DNA of 64,000 nucleotides, from contig CACGPP010000001.1 of assembly GCA_902574995.1 (NCBI GenBank), positions 62,001-126,000 on the forward strand, written 5' to 3'. The notes beneath the pieces are model-generated. The model saw only the letters and a program-made list of their open reading frames with translations, ran no database searches and was not told where the DNA came from. How positions within the stretch are numbered: the first letter of the stretch is position 1; every line of letters begins with the position of its first letter. Of the stretch, positions 1 through 9,236 are shown piece after piece. Made by a program: the position numbers and the translations under genes. This stretch comes from an uncultured Alphaproteobacteria bacterium (GTDB taxonomy: Bacteria > Pseudomonadota > Alphaproteobacteria > HIMB59).

Positions 1-288
1 TCAAGATCATCTGCATTAGTCATATCTGAGAATACAAAAATTATAATAGTAGAGGGTAATTATTTATTGCTTGATCAAGAACCATGGAGAAAAATTCATA
101 ATTTTTTTGACACAACTATAATGATTGATTGTAATAAAGATATTTTAGAAAAAAGATTAATTGAAAGATGGGAGAGTTATGGGCTATCTAATGATCAAAT
201 TAAAAATAAAGTTTATAAAAATGATCTTCCAAATGGATTAAATGTTATTAGTAAAAGTATTTCTGCTAAATTTAATTTAATAAACTAA
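1..288 (+). CDS. frcK: FrcK-like P-loop sugar/nucleoside kinase, 3' part only
   Basis: The open frame runs in from the left window edge (frame 1) and ends at TAA 286-288, so about 95 C-terminal residues are seen. The motif VEGNYLLLDQEPW, followed by a DTTIMIDC strand and a lid-like segment with arginines (LEKRLIERW), is typical of the uridine kinase/pantothenate kinase-like family that includes FrcK of rhizobial fructose-uptake operons. The Walker A region lies outside the window. The gene is convergent with frcA and overlaps its end by 4 bases. In rhizobia frcK belongs to frcBCAK; here it is on the opposite strand but still adjacent, which supports the name. The phosphorylated substrate is not established from sequence. 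Confidence 0.75.
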   Translation, partial: SRSSALVISENTKIIIVEGNYLLLDQEPWRKIHNFFDTTIMIDCNKDILEKRLIERWESYGLSNDQIKNKVYKNDLPNGLNVISKSISAKFNLIN

Positions 289-1049
289 TCTTGAGGTGGT
301 TGCTTAGCACCTGTCATATATGCGACAGCATCAGACATTTCATGTTTCTTTGGGTCAATTACACATAATCGGGTTCCAAGTCTATGAATATGTATTCTAT
401 CAGCTACTTCAAACACATGAGGCATGTTATGAGAAATTAATATGATGGGAATTCCTCTAGACCTCACCTCACCGATTAATTCTAAAACTCTTCTACTTTC
501 TTTGACACCTAGAGCGGCAGTAGGTTCATCCATAATAACGACTTTAGTTCCAAATGATGTTGCTCTTGCAACCGCAACACCTTGCCGTTGACCTCCAGAC
601 AATGTTTCAACTAATTGATTTATATTTTGTATGGTTAATAGACCAAGATCAGACAGTCGTTTTCTAGCTTCATCTGCCATTGCTTTTTTATCTAAAAATT
701 TTAAAAAACTACCCATAAAGCCTTTTTGTCTAATTTCTCTTCCTAAAAACATATTATCAGTGATTGATAAAGCAGGTGAAAGTGCAAGGTTTTGATAAAC
801 AGTTTCGATACCTAATTTTCTTGCTTCTATGGGTGATGTAAAAGTAACTTTATTTCCATCAAGCAATATTTCACCACTATCAGGTATAACAGCACCACAT
901 AACACCTTAATTAGTGTAGATTTTCCAGCACCATTGTCTCCAATTACTCCCAAAACCTCACCTGGATAAAGCTCTAAATCAGCACTATCGAGTGCAACAA
1001 CTTTACCGTATTTTTTTGACAACTTATTTGCTACTAGCACTGGCTGCAT
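285..1049 (-). CDS. frcA: Fructose-type ABC importer, ATP-binding subunit
   Basis: A single-domain CUT2-type ATPase of 254 residues that would energise sugar uptake from the cytoplasmic face. Walker A is GDNGAGKST, the signature is LSGGQRQGVAVARA, and Walker B with the catalytic Glu is VVIMDEPTAALG, followed by a switch His (LISHN). I place the start at ATG 1049, not at an upstream in-frame ATG at 1127, because homology begins at MQPVLVANKLSKKYGK and the ATG overlaps the permease stop codon (TAATG), a coupling seen throughout this window. FrcA-type proteins are about this length, whereas RbsA-type ATPases are twice as long. It forms an operon with frcB and frcC. Confidence 0.9.
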   Translation of the reverse strand: MQPVLVANKLSKKYGKVVALDSADLELYPGEVLGVIGDNGAGKSTLIKVLCGAVIPDSGEILLDGNKVTFTSPIEARKLGIETVYQNLALSPALSITDNMFLGREIRQKGFMGSFLKFLDKKAMADEARKRLSDLGLLTIQNINQLVETLSGGQRQGVAVARATSFGTKVVIMDEPTAALGVKESRRVLELIGEVRSRGIPIILISHNMPHVFEVADRIHIHRLGTRLCVIDPKKHEMSDAVAYMTGAKQPPQD

Positions 1050-2143
1050 TATGCTGAGACCTTTCTTATCCATTGATCTATTCCAACAGCCACTATAATA
1101 AGACAACCTAAAGCAAATCTTTGCCACAATACATCAAGACCTGCTATGGACAGACCTGAGCTAAATACACCCACAATCAAAGCTCCAAATAAAGATCCAA
1201 TTATAGTGCCCCTTCCACCAAAAAGAGATGTTCCACCTATAACAACAGCTGTGATGGAGTCTAAGTTACCCTCATAAAAAGATGTTGGAGACACTGAACC
1301 AACTCTACCTATTGAAACCCATGCTCCAATAGCAACAACAAGACCAGCAACAGCATAAATTGAAACTAACATCCTATCAGTTCTAATACCTGATAACTCA
1401 GCAGCCTCCTTATCATCGCCAATTGCGTAAACATGCCTCCCCCAAGCAGTTTTATTGAGTAAAAACCAGAGAAAAACGAAAATACCAATCATGAGGAACG
1501 CACCGTAAGTGAATACAAAACCCCCAAGATTTATTCTCTCACCCCAAAAGTGCAGAAGAGGAGCATTTACCTCAATATCGGAGCTTCTAATAGATTGAGA
1601 TCCAGTAAAGAATATTACTAGTGCAAAAAATATATTCCAAGTTCCTAAAGTAACTATAAACGGAGGCAATCTTAAGCGGGTTACTAGTAACCCATTGAAA
1701 GCACCTGTTGCAATACCTGAGATAAACCCTACTGCTATTGCTGGGAGGGTTGGAACTCCCATTTCAACAGAAAGCTTACCCATAAATACTGATGCTAAAA
1801 CCATCATTGCAGCAACACTTAAATCAATTCCAGCAGTTAATATTATTAAAGTTTGAGCAGCTGCAAGAATACCGACAATTGTAACTTGTTGTACAATCAG
1901 AGATAAATTAAAAGCAGAGAAAAATTTTCCTCCAGCGATGAAGCCGAATGCAATAACGCTTAATATTAAAATAATAACAGGAACTATTGTTGGATTACCG
2001 TGAAGAAAATGTTGAATTTTTTTTAGTGTAGTTTGTTCACCTAAATCAAAAGAGTGATGATCTTGATCTTTTTCACCTATATCAGTTGTGAATTTAGGTT
2101 GATCTTTTAGATCTTTAGAAATGTCATCAGAAACTTTATTCAT
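1049..2143 (-). CDS. frcC: Fructose-type ABC importer, permease subunit
   Basis: An inner-membrane permease of the BPD_transp_2 (RbsC/FrcC) family, 364 residues. A polar N-terminal tail of about 50 residues precedes the first membrane segment (PTIVPVIILILSVIAFGFI). Family hallmarks are LTAGIDLSVAAMM near residue 103, PPFIVTLGTWNIFFAL, GDDKEAAELSGIRTDRM (the cytoplasmic loop that contacts the ATPase), and VVIGGTSLFGGRGTIIGS near the C terminus. It lies between frcB and frcA; the 59-base gap to frcB contains a strong hairpin (2161-2186). The substrate is inferred from the FrcB similarity, not from this gene. Confidence 0.9.
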   Translation of the reverse strand: MNKVSDDISKDLKDQPKFTTDIGEKDQDHHSFDLGEQTTLKKIQHFLHGNPTIVPVIILILSVIAFGFIAGGKFFSAFNLSLIVQQVTIVGILAAAQTLIILTAGIDLSVAAMMVLASVFMGKLSVEMGVPTLPAIAVGFISGIATGAFNGLLVTRLRLPPFIVTLGTWNIFFALVIFFTGSQSIRSSDIEVNAPLLHFWGERINLGGFVFTYGAFLMIGIFVFLWFLLNKTAWGRHVYAIGDDKEAAELSGIRTDRMLVSIYAVAGLVVAIGAWVSIGRVGSVSPTSFYEGNLDSITAVVIGGTSLFGGRGTIIGSLFGALIVGVFSSGLSIAGLDVLWQRFALGCLIIVAVGIDQWIRKVSA

Positions 2144-2160
2144 TTAAAAAATATCATAAC

Positions 2161-2186
2161 TTCAGGGCAGAATAATCTGCCCTGAA
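2161..2186 (-). terminator. Hairpin between frcB and frcC
   Basis: A perfect 11-bp stem (TTCAGGGCAGA / TCTGCCCTGAA) with loop ATAA sits 17 bases after the frcB stop on the minus strand. No T tract follows directly on that strand, so it looks more like a 3' stabilising or processing hairpin that keeps binding-protein mRNA abundant than a full terminator. Similar hairpins follow two other binding-protein genes in this window. Confidence 0.75.
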
Positions 2187-2202
2187 TAATAAAATTATTG
2201 GA

Positions 2203-3237
2203 TTAACCCCAACATCTATCCATGCCTTCTTTGACACTAATTGATGGAACTCCGCTAGCAGCATCATCTGTAACTAAGTTCACACCAGTGTTAAAGAAGT
2301 CAAGACCTGGAGTATTTTCAGGCTTTGAACCATCTTCAGCCCAAGCTTTAATTGCCTCAACACCAAGTGAAGCCATTAACAATGGGTATTGCTGAGATGT
2401 AGCACCTATAATTCCTCTTTCAACGTCAGCCACACCTGGGCAACCTCCGTCAACTGAAGCAATAAGAACGCTACCATCATCTTTTCCAACTGCTTTTAAT
2501 GCCTCATAAGCACCAACAGCTGCTGGTTCATTAATAGTGTATACAACGTTTATGTCTGGATCTTTTTGCAGACATTTTTCCATTGCAGTTCTTCCACCTT
2601 CTTCGTTACCGTTTGTAACTTCATTACAGATAATTCTTGGATCATCCTCATCTCCCCATCTGGAAACATCTTTTACATCGATACCAAATCCAGATAAGAA
2701 ACCTTGATCTCTAAGAACACCAACAGAAGGTTGACTCTCGTTAAGGTCTAACATTGCAATTTTGGCATTAGCAGCATCTGCTCCTAACTTTGCAGCAACC
2801 CAAGCTCCACCTAACTCACCTGCCTTGAAGTTATCAGTTGCAAAAGTAGAGTCTGCAGCTGTAATTGGCTCTAGTGGTGTGTCAAGAGCAATGACTAGTA
2901 AACCATTGTCTTGAGCATTTTTTAATGGAGTAACAATAGCTTTTGTGTCAGATGCAGCAATTAAAATACCTTTTGCACCTGAAGCAATACAAGTCTCAAT
3001 AGCTCTTACTTGAGTCTCATGGTCACCATCAACTTTACCCGCAAAGAATGATAATTTGACACCTAATTCATTAGCTCTCGCTTCTGCTCCTTCTTTCATT
3101 TTAACGAAGAAAGGATTGATGTCTGTTTTTGTAATTAAGCAAGCTTCAACAGCGTGGCTTCCTGCTTTTGCTGGCATAGTAGCAAAAGTAAAAGCAACAG
3201 CCATAAGTGAAGCTAGAACTAGAGATAATTTTCTCAT
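2203..3237 (-). CDS. frcB: Fructose-type periplasmic sugar-binding protein
   Basis: A periplasmic receptor of the ribose/galactose-binding (Peripla_BP_4) class, 344 residues. An N-terminal signal peptide (basic MRK, a hydrophobic core, then TMPAKAG) is cleaved near residue 26. The mature start [20 protein letters not shown] and the segments [44 protein letters not shown] and VDGGCPGV, together with the C-terminal Cys-Trp-Gly, match rhizobial FrcB closely. FrcB binds fructose and also mannose and ribose. The start is set by the Shine-Dalgarno AGGAGG about 7 bases upstream. It is the first gene of frcBCA. Confidence 0.9.
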   Translation of the reverse strand: MRKLSLVLASLMAVAFTFATMPAKAGSHAVEACLITKTDINPFFVKMKEGAEARANELGVKLSFFAGKVDGDHETQVRAIETCIASGAKGILIAASDTKAIVTPLKNAQDNGLLVIALDTPLEPITAADSTFATDNFKAGELGGAWVAAKLGADAANAKIAMLDLNESQPSVGVLRDQGFLSGFGIDVKDVSRWGDEDDPRIICNEVTNGNEEGGRTAMEKCLQKDPDINVVYTINEPAAVGAYEALKAVGKDDGSVLIASVDGGCPGVADVERGIIGATSQQYPLLMASLGVEAIKAWAEDGSKPENTPGLDFFNTGVNLVTDDAASGVPSISVKEGMDRCWG

Positions 3238-3313
3238 AGTTATTTCCTCCTATATATAGTCACATTCACAATATCCTATTGTCATGTCAACATGCTAGCT
3301 AAATTTTAATTTT

Positions 3314-4789
3314 TTAGTCTTGATTTTTCACGAAATGTTTATCAACTATTTCTTTCCATGAACTAAAAGAATTTCTTATAAAGTCATCGTTATTAGGAAT
3401 AATTTTAGAGTTTTTCACCTTAAAATCGTTTAAACCAGTGGTATTTTTTAAATTATGATAATACTGCATTCCAAAAAGTAACGCACCATACGATGACATA
3501 TCCTCCATTTCAGGGATATTTAACTCAATTTCTAAAAGGTTACTAATAATTTGAAGGAAAAACTTATTTTTTATCATACCACCATCAATGGACAAATTTT
3601 TTAAATCAAGATTTCTTGATTTTTTCATAAACTCTAAATACACCACCACTTGATAAGCAACAGACTCTAATCCAGCTCTGACTAAATGATTGGTATTTGT
3701 AGATGCACTTATTCCAAAGAATGCAGCCCTAGCGTCTGATATCCAAAATGGAGGACCTAGCCCTGAAAAGGCAGGTATTAGATAGACTCCATTATTATCT
3801 TTTTCTTTTTTTGATAAGACTTCACTATCCTCAGGCTTATCAATTAATTTTAAATTGTTTTTAAGCCATGTAATCGTTCCTCCAGCGAATGAGTTTAGGC
3901 ACTCTAATGCATAGATATTCTGTTTATCACTTGTGAAAGCTAGGGAGGTTAGTGAATTTTCATCGATAATCATCTCATTGCCAATGTTTGTTTGAATGTT
4001 AAAACCAGTTCCTGTCGTGATTTTAGTATCACCTTTATCAAAACAAAAATTTGCAAAAAATGAAGCTTGCGCATCACCAGCAACTCCAATTATAGGTATT
4101 AACTTTTTAAATGCTTTATTAAAATCACTCTCTCCAAAAATATTTGAACTATTGAGTATTTTTGGAAGTTTCAAATTATTGCAATTAAAAATATTTAATA
4201 AATTTTGATCCCACGAATTTTCTAAACAATTAAATAATAGGGTTCTTGATGCATTTGTAGTATCAGTCACATAAGAATTTAGGTTTGTAAGTCTATAGAT
4301 GAGATATGTTTCGATTGTTCCAAATAAGATATCCCCATTGTCAATTTTCGATTTAACTTCTGATTTGTTCTCATAAACCCATTTTAATTTACTGCCAGAA
4401 AAAAAAGTATTTGGTTTAAGACCAGTTTTATCAATAATTTCATTATTTTTTGACTTATCGTTTAGAATATCCTCACAAATTTTTTGACCTCTAGTGCACT
4501 GCCAAACAACTGCATTATGTATTGGTTTTCCATCTTTTTCATTAAAAAGTGTAAATGTTTCTCTTTGGTTAGTTAGACTGATGAATTTAGGATTTGAAAT
4601 AATTTCTGATGCCTTTTTAACTAACTCTAATAAGTTTTGATAAATTTCTTCTAAATCGTGTTCAATATAACCTTCATCTGTAATTATTTGCCGGTGTCCC
4701 TTTTGAAATCTTTTTATGATCTCTAATTTTTCATTAAAAACAATAACTGTTGTAGATGACGTACTTGAGTCAATAGTTATATAACTCAT
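3314..4789 (-). CDS. FGGY-family carbohydrate kinase
   Basis: A cytoplasmic sugar or polyol kinase of 491 residues with the two actin-like FGGY domains. The N terminus (ITIDSSTSSTTVIVF) is the first phosphate loop; GVAGDAQASFF holds the presumed catalytic Asp; TTGTGFNIQTN and the C-terminal GGM-N segment form the ATP site. GLGPPFWISDARAAFFGIS resembles glycerol-kinase-like members. It overlaps the downstream half-transketolase by 4 bases (ATGA), so it is translated with it. A kinase coupled to a split transketolase recalls the apulose kinase/apulose-4-phosphate transketolase (AptAB) route described for D-apiose, but xylulose, erythrulose or another ketose is equally possible. Family is confident; substrate is unknown. 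Confidence 0.85.
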   Translation of the reverse strand: MSYITIDSSTSSTTVIVFNEKLEIIKRFQKGHRQIITDEGYIEHDLEEIYQNLLELVKKASEIISNPKFISLTNQRETFTLFNEKDGKPIHNAVVWQCTRGQKICEDILNDKSKNNEIIDKTGLKPNTFFSGSKLKWVYENKSEVKSKIDNGDILFGTIETYLIYRLTNLNSYVTDTTNASRTLLFNCLENSWDQNLLNIFNCNNLKLPKILNSSNIFGESDFNKAFKKLIPIIGVAGDAQASFFANFCFDKGDTKITTGTGFNIQTNIGNEMIIDENSLTSLAFTSDKQNIYALECLNSFAGGTITWLKNNLKLIDKPEDSEVLSKKEKDNNGVYLIPAFSGLGPPFWISDARAAFFGISASTNTNHLVRAGLESVAYQVVVYLEFMKKSRNLDLKNLSIDGGMIKNKFFLQIISNLLEIELNIPEMEDMSSYGALLFGMQYYHNLKNTTGLNDFKVKNSKIIPNNDDFIRNSFSSWKEIVDKHFVKNQD

Positions 4790-5727
4790 TTGTTAAGTAA
4801 GTCTTTTGATATTTCAGCTATCTTTTCTGGACTCATATCATAATGATCTAATACATCAGCTTGAGATCCATTAATCATATATTCATCAGGTATTCCAAGT
4901 ATTTTGAGTTTTACATTTATATTGTTTTGAGCAATTAGGCTCGCACAACATTCACCAAGTCCTCCAAATATACTATGTTCTTCGACTGTTAAAATTGCTT
5001 TAGAGTTTTGAGAAAATTCTATAAATGTCTCTTTATCAAAGGGCTTTATTGTATGCATACTGATAATTGAACAATGAATATTACTTTTTTTTAAAATTTC
5101 ACTAGCCAAGTATGCTCGTTGCAAAGTTTCACCAGTTGCTACAATTGTTAAATCCTCTCCTTTTTTTACCACAATAGATTTTCCAATTTTAAATTTTGTG
5201 CTTGGAGGATGAATATCCATCATTGGTTTTTTCCCATACCTAATGTATAGGGGATGATTATATGAAATAGCTTGTTTTATAACTTCGGCTGCCTCAAAGT
5301 TATCCGCAGGTGCAACTATTGTCATGTTATTTATTGCTCTTAAAGTAGCAAAGTCATGGATGGAGTGATGCGTAGATCCTAGCTGTCCATAACTTATTCC
5401 TGCACTAATACCTATTAACGAAACATTTAGGTCAGAGTAAGCAACATCATTTTTTATTTGCTCTAAAGCCCTAGCAGTTAGAAAACTTGCAGGTGATACT
5501 CCAAATACAATCTTTCCCCCCGCAGCCAATCCTGATGAAACTCCAACCAAATTTTGTTCAGCAATGCCAACTTCAATAATTTGATTAGGCAATTCTTTAC
5601 CAAAAGGAACCAATTTACCTGATCCTCTCGAGTCACTAGTAACAACTATAATATTTTTATTTTTCCTTGCCTCTTTAAGCAGTGTCTCAGAAAAGACCTC
5701 AAGATTTGGTTTACCAATTTTATTCAT
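4786..5727 (-). CDS. Transketolase, C-terminal subunit
   Basis: The pyrimidine-binding and C-terminal domains of a split transketolase, 313 residues. Seen features are VTSDSRGSG at the start, IEVGIAEQNLVGVSSGLA with the catalytic Glu of the TPP site, and HHSIHDFATLRAINNMTIVAPAD, plus a C-terminal domain (TVEEHSIFGGLGE). It should pair with the neighbouring N-terminal subunit to transfer a two-carbon ketol unit. The start overlaps the upstream subunit's end by 8 bases (ATGAATAA) and its end overlaps the FGGY kinase by 4, so three products are translationally coupled. Split transketolases are often dedicated to side pathways, such as apulose phosphate or sulfosugar cleavage, not to the central pentose phosphate pathway. 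Confidence 0.9.
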   Translation of the reverse strand: MNKIGKPNLEVFSETLLKEARKNKNIIVVTSDSRGSGKLVPFGKELPNQIIEVGIAEQNLVGVSSGLAAGGKIVFGVSPASFLTARALEQIKNDVAYSDLNVSLIGISAGISYGQLGSTHHSIHDFATLRAINNMTIVAPADNFEAAEVIKQAISYNHPLYIRYGKKPMMDIHPPSTKFKIGKSIVVKKGEDLTIVATGETLQRAYLASEILKKSNIHCSIISMHTIKPFDKETFIEFSQNSKAILTVEEHSIFGGLGECCASLIAQNNINVKLKILGIPDEYMINGSQADVLDHYDMSPEKIAEISKDLLNK

Positions 5728-6547
5728 AAGAATTTAGTTTCTCATTTAACTCTGAGATAGCGCTTTCATATTCATCCTTACTAGGTACTTTGTGGTGCCA
5801 GTTAATCTGATTTTCAATAAAACTTACACCCGATCCTTTAGTTGTTTTTGCAATTATTACAGTTGGCTTATTTTCCTTAACGGGGACATGCTGAAATACA
5901 TATAAAAGATCAGAAATATTATTTCCATTAGTAGAAATAGTTTCAAAACCAAAAGACTTAAATTTTTTATCAATTGGTTCAATAGGATTTACATCTTCAG
6001 TTTTTCCAGTTATTTGTAAATCGTTTCTATCAACAATTATAATTAAATTATCTAAGTTATATTTTGAGGCAGTAGTACAAGCCTCCCAAACGGAACCCTC
6101 TGACAACTCTCCATCTCCCAATAAAGAAAACACTTTATTGTTTTTTTGATCAATTTTTTTGCATATTGCTAAACCCACAGCGACTGAAAGACCGTGACCA
6201 AGGGCTCCAGTATTATGTTCAATCCCAGGTACCTTTTTTGTAGGGTGACCAATAAAGTGTGAATTAAATTGATTCAAGGTATTTAAATCTTTTTTTGAAT
6301 AAAAACCGCAATCACATAATACTGTAAATAATGCTTCCACAGAGTGTCCTTTACTTTGAATAAAATGATCACGATCCAAGTTCGGAAAATTTTTGGGAGA
6401 AATGTCCATAACTGAATTGTAAAGAACATTCAAAATATCAATACAAGAAAGACTTCCCCCAGTATGACCTGCACCAGATTGAAAAATTATTTCAAGAATA
6501 GTCTTTCTATACTCTAATGATTTCTTTTTTAAATTTTTCTCATTCAT
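5720..6547 (-). CDS. Transketolase, N-terminal (TPP-binding) subunit
   Basis: The TPP-pyrophosphate domain of a split transketolase, 275 residues. Hallmarks are SGAGHTGGSLSCIDILNVLY, SKGHSVEALF, GALGHGLSVAVGLAI and the TPP/Mg motif that opens with GDGELSEG and ends with DRNDLQITG. It is the first gene of the minus-strand unit N-subunit, C-subunit, FGGY kinase, and shares an 82-base divergent promoter region with the fucose-isomerase-like gene at 6630. The arrangement implies a sugar that is isomerised, phosphorylated and then cleaved by ketol transfer. The exact substrate cannot be read from the sequence. Confidence 0.9.
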   Translation of the reverse strand: MNEKNLKKKSLEYRKTILEIIFQSGAGHTGGSLSCIDILNVLYNSVMDISPKNFPNLDRDHFIQSKGHSVEALFTVLCDCGFYSKKDLNTLNQFNSHFIGHPTKKVPGIEHNTGALGHGLSVAVGLAICKKIDQKNNKVFSLLGDGELSEGSVWEACTTASKYNLDNLIIIVDRNDLQITGKTEDVNPIEPIDKKFKSFGFETISTNGNNISDLLYVFQHVPVKENKPTVIIAKTTKGSGVSFIENQINWHHKVPSKDEYESAISELNEKLNSYE

Positions 6548-6629
6548 AACGAATAGATAAAGAATATCCCCTTTCTAGGCTTGATCAATTATTATATATT
6601 ACATTTAGTAAGGTAGGAGGTAATAAGAC

Positions 6630-8033
6630 GTGTCATCAACATTAGGTATAATAATAGGTAATAGAGATTTTTTTCCAGATCATCTTATTACTGAGGCTAG
6701 AAATGAAGTTTTAAATATTTTCAAGAATAAAGGTTTAAAACCTATTATTTTAAAAGACTCAGACACCAAGCTGGGTGGAGTGGAAACATTTCTTGAAGCT
6801 CAAAAGTGTGCTGATCTTTTTAAATCCCATAAAGATGAAATAGAGGGTATATTAGTGGTCTTACCTAATTTCGGTGATGAAAAAGGAGTAGCTGACACAA
6901 TTAGACTATCAGGTTTAGATGTGCCTGTTCTCGTTCAAGCAACTCCAGATGATTTAGATAAAATGCAACCCTCGAATAGAAGAGATGCTTATTGTGGTAA
7001 AATATCTGTTTGTAATAATCTTTATCAATATGGAATAAAGTACTCTTTAACAAAAAGCCATGTTGTAAGTTTGTCCGGAAATGAATTTGATCATGAGCTA
7101 AATAAATTTATTTCAATTTGTAAAGTAGTGAAAGGTATGAGGAGAGTCAGAATAGGAGCTGTTGGAGCAAGACCTCAAGCTTTTAATACAGTCAGGTTCA
7201 GTGAAAAAATTTTAGAACGCCATGGTATTAGTGTCACCACTATCGATTTATCAGAAGTCCTTGGTAAAGCTAGAGAACTTAATGATGATAGCAAAAAAGT
7301 TAAAGACTCGATGAATAGAATTTCAGGTTATGGAGATACTACTGCTACCCCATCTGAAAAATTATTACAGCTTGCGAGGCTCGATGTTGTTTTAAATGAT
7401 TTTGTTGAAACAAACAAACTCGATGCTACTGCTATTCAATGTTGGACAAGTGTTCAAGAAAATTATGGATGTAATGTTTGTACGTCAATGAGTATGATGA
7501 GCGAAAATATGCTTCCAAGTGCTTGTGAAGTAGATGTCACTGGAACTTTAACGATGTATGCTATGCAATTAGCCTCAAACAGTCCTAGCGCTTTAGTTGA
7601 TTGGAATAATAATTATGACCAAGACGAGGAAAAGTGTGTTTTATTTCACTGTGGAAATTGGGCTAAAAGTTTCCTCCCTGATTTGAAAATAAGTACAGCA
7701 CCTATTTTGGGAAGTGTTTTTGGTGAGGAAAAAACCCATGGTGCACTTGAAGGTAGAACCCCATCCAATCCTCTAACTTATGGAAGGATTTCTACTGATG
7801 ATAACTTAGGTAAAATAAAATGCTACTTTGGAGAGGGAGAGCTAACTGATGATCCTTTAAACACTTTTGGTACAAGAGCTGTTGCAAAAGTACCTAAGCT
7901 TCAAAAATTAATGCAATATGTTTGTAGACACGGTTATGAACACCATGTAGTGATGAATGCTTCAAAAACGGGTGAAATATTAAATGAGGCTTGTGGTAAT
8001 TATCTAAATTGGGAAACTTATATTCATAGTTAA
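6630..8033 (+). CDS. L-fucose/L-arabinose isomerase family protein
   Basis: A cytoplasmic aldose-ketose isomerase-like protein of 467 residues. It resembles the FucI/AraA superfamily: an N-terminal Rossmann-like part (GILVVLPNFGDEKG), then IQCWTSVQENYG with a candidate catalytic Glu, ACEVDVTGTLTMYAMQLAS with a second acidic metal ligand, and FHCGNWAKS with the metal-binding His. The start is GTG 6630, chosen because AGGTAGGAGG lies about 9 bases upstream and no ATG fits better. It is divergent from the split transketolase genes and probably supplies the ketose that the FGGY kinase phosphorylates. Many family members of this subgroup are uncharacterised. Confidence 0.8.
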   Translation: MSSTLGIIIGNRDFFPDHLITEARNEVLNIFKNKGLKPIILKDSDTKLGGVETFLEAQKCADLFKSHKDEIEGILVVLPNFGDEKGVADTIRLSGLDVPVLVQATPDDLDKMQPSNRRDAYCGKISVCNNLYQYGIKYSLTKSHVVSLSGNEFDHELNKFISICKVVKGMRRVRIGAVGARPQAFNTVRFSEKILERHGISVTTIDLSEVLGKARELNDDSKKVKDSMNRISGYGDTTATPSEKLLQLARLDVVLNDFVETNKLDATAIQCWTSVQENYGCNVCTSMSMMSENMLPSACEVDVTGTLTMYAMQLASNSPSALVDWNNNYDQDEEKCVLFHCGNWAKSFLPDLKISTAPILGSVFGEEKTHGALEGRTPSNPLTYGRISTDDNLGKIKCYFGEGELTDDPLNTFGTRAVAKVPKLQKLMQYVCRHGYEHHVVMNASKTGEILNEACGNYLNWETYIHS

Positions 8034-8228
8034 TTTAACTAATGTGCTTTGATTTATTATAAGTAAAACACCAGAAATACTCATAATTTTTGATTATTGA
8101 AACTTTTTGATGTTTACTCTGATTTTTTTTGTCGCAAATGATCAAATTGCATGATTTTAAGTAACAAATGTTTTGGATTTGCTTGAAAAAATTAATATTA
8201 TGCTCTCGTTATAATTAAGGAGGAATTT

Positions 8229-9131
8229 ATGAGAAAAATAATTCTTACAATTCTTGTATCATTCTTATCTCTTTCTGCATTTGCTGAAAGATATGTAATG
8301 GTAACACACGGTGAGGGTAAAGACCCTTTCTGGCCTGTTGTGCAAAAAGGTGGTGAAGATGCTGCTAGACACGTAGGTGCAGATTTTGAATATATCTTCA
8401 ACCCTTCAGGTGACATGGGTGACATGGCAAAATCAATTGCTGCTGCTGCAGCAACTCAGCCTGATGGAATGGTAGTTTCACTTCCAGATCCTGAAGCTTT
8501 AGGTCAAGCAATTAAAGACGCTGTTGCTGCTGGTATTCCAGTCATCACAATGAACTCAGGTCTTGAGTCTTCTGCTTCACTTGGTGCACTAATGCACGTT
8601 GGTCAGCCTGAATACCTTGCTGGTCAATCTGCTGGTGCAAGAGCAAAAGCTGAAGGTGCTACAAAAGCCCTTTGCATGATTCAAGAAGCTTACAACACAG
8701 CTTTGACAGATAGATGTGGTGGTTACGGTGAAGCTATTCCTACTGAATTAGTAGATAGCTCAAACGATCCTGCTACTATCCCAACAAGAGCTGCTGCTGG
8801 TTTACAAGCAAACCCAGATGTTGATGCAGTATTATCAGTTGGTCCGCACGTTTGTGTTGGAGTTCAACAGGCTATCGATGAGTTAGGTATGTCAGTACAC
8901 CACTCTTGTTTTGACTTGAGCCCACCTGTTATGGACTTAATCAATGAGGGTAAAGTTGCTTTCACAATTGACCAACAACAACGTCTACAAGGTTATATGC
9001 CTGTTGTAGTATTACACTTATACAACAACGGTGCTGGCCTTTTACCTGGTGCAAACATTCCATCAGGTCCAGGATTTGTTGACAAGTCAAATGCTTCATC
9101 AGTTGCTGCTTTAGCAGGTATTGATAGATAG
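8229..9131 (+). CDS. Periplasmic sugar-binding protein of the second importer
   Basis: A class B periplasmic binding protein (Peripla_BP_4), 300 residues. The signal peptide MRKIILTILVSFLSLSAFA is cleaved before ERYVMVTHGEGKDPFW. Typical core segments are PDGMVVSLPDPEALGQAI, GIPVITMNSG, HVGQPEYLAGQSAG and DAVLSVGPHVC. It is short for the family, being missing part of the usual C-terminal hinge length. The start is supported by AAGGAGGAATTT just upstream. It heads an importer unit with genes at 9237 and 10826, separated from them by an intrinsic terminator that probably keeps this product in excess. The ligand is unknown, probably a pentose, hexose or polyol. Confidence 0.85.
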   Translation: MRKIILTILVSFLSLSAFAERYVMVTHGEGKDPFWPVVQKGGEDAARHVGADFEYIFNPSGDMGDMAKSIAAAAATQPDGMVVSLPDPEALGQAIKDAVAAGIPVITMNSGLESSASLGALMHVGQPEYLAGQSAGARAKAEGATKALCMIQEAYNTALTDRCGGYGEAIPTELVDSSNDPATIPTRAAAGLQANPDVDAVLSVGPHVCVGVQQAIDELGMSVHHSCFDLSPPVMDLINEGKVAFTIDQQQRLQGYMPVVVLHLYNNGAGLLPGANIPSGPGFVDKSNASSVAALAGIDR

Positions 9132-9150
9132 TATAATCTTATAAATCTTG

Positions 9151-9182
9151 AAAAGTGGGTAGTAAACTGCCCACTTTTTTTA
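9151..9182 (+). terminator. Intrinsic terminator after the binding-protein gene
   Basis: A 12-bp stem (AAAAGTGGGTAG with CTGCCCACTTTT, one T-G wobble) closes on the loop TAAA and runs into seven T residues. It starts 20 bases after the stop codon at 9131. Read-through must supply the permease and ATPase genes unless they have their own promoter in 9183-9236. Confidence 0.85.
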
Positions 9183-9236
9183 TATTTAAGTATAATTAAA
9201 CTGAATGATCTTTATTAAAATTATATAAATTAAATA

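Noticed and set aside
1050..1127. An upstream start (ATG 1127) for frcA, adding 26 residues.
   Set aside because: The added residues (MAKICFRLSYYSGCW...) have no similarity to ATPase N termini and lie fully in frcC; ATG 1049 gives a TAATG junction and the family-typical start.
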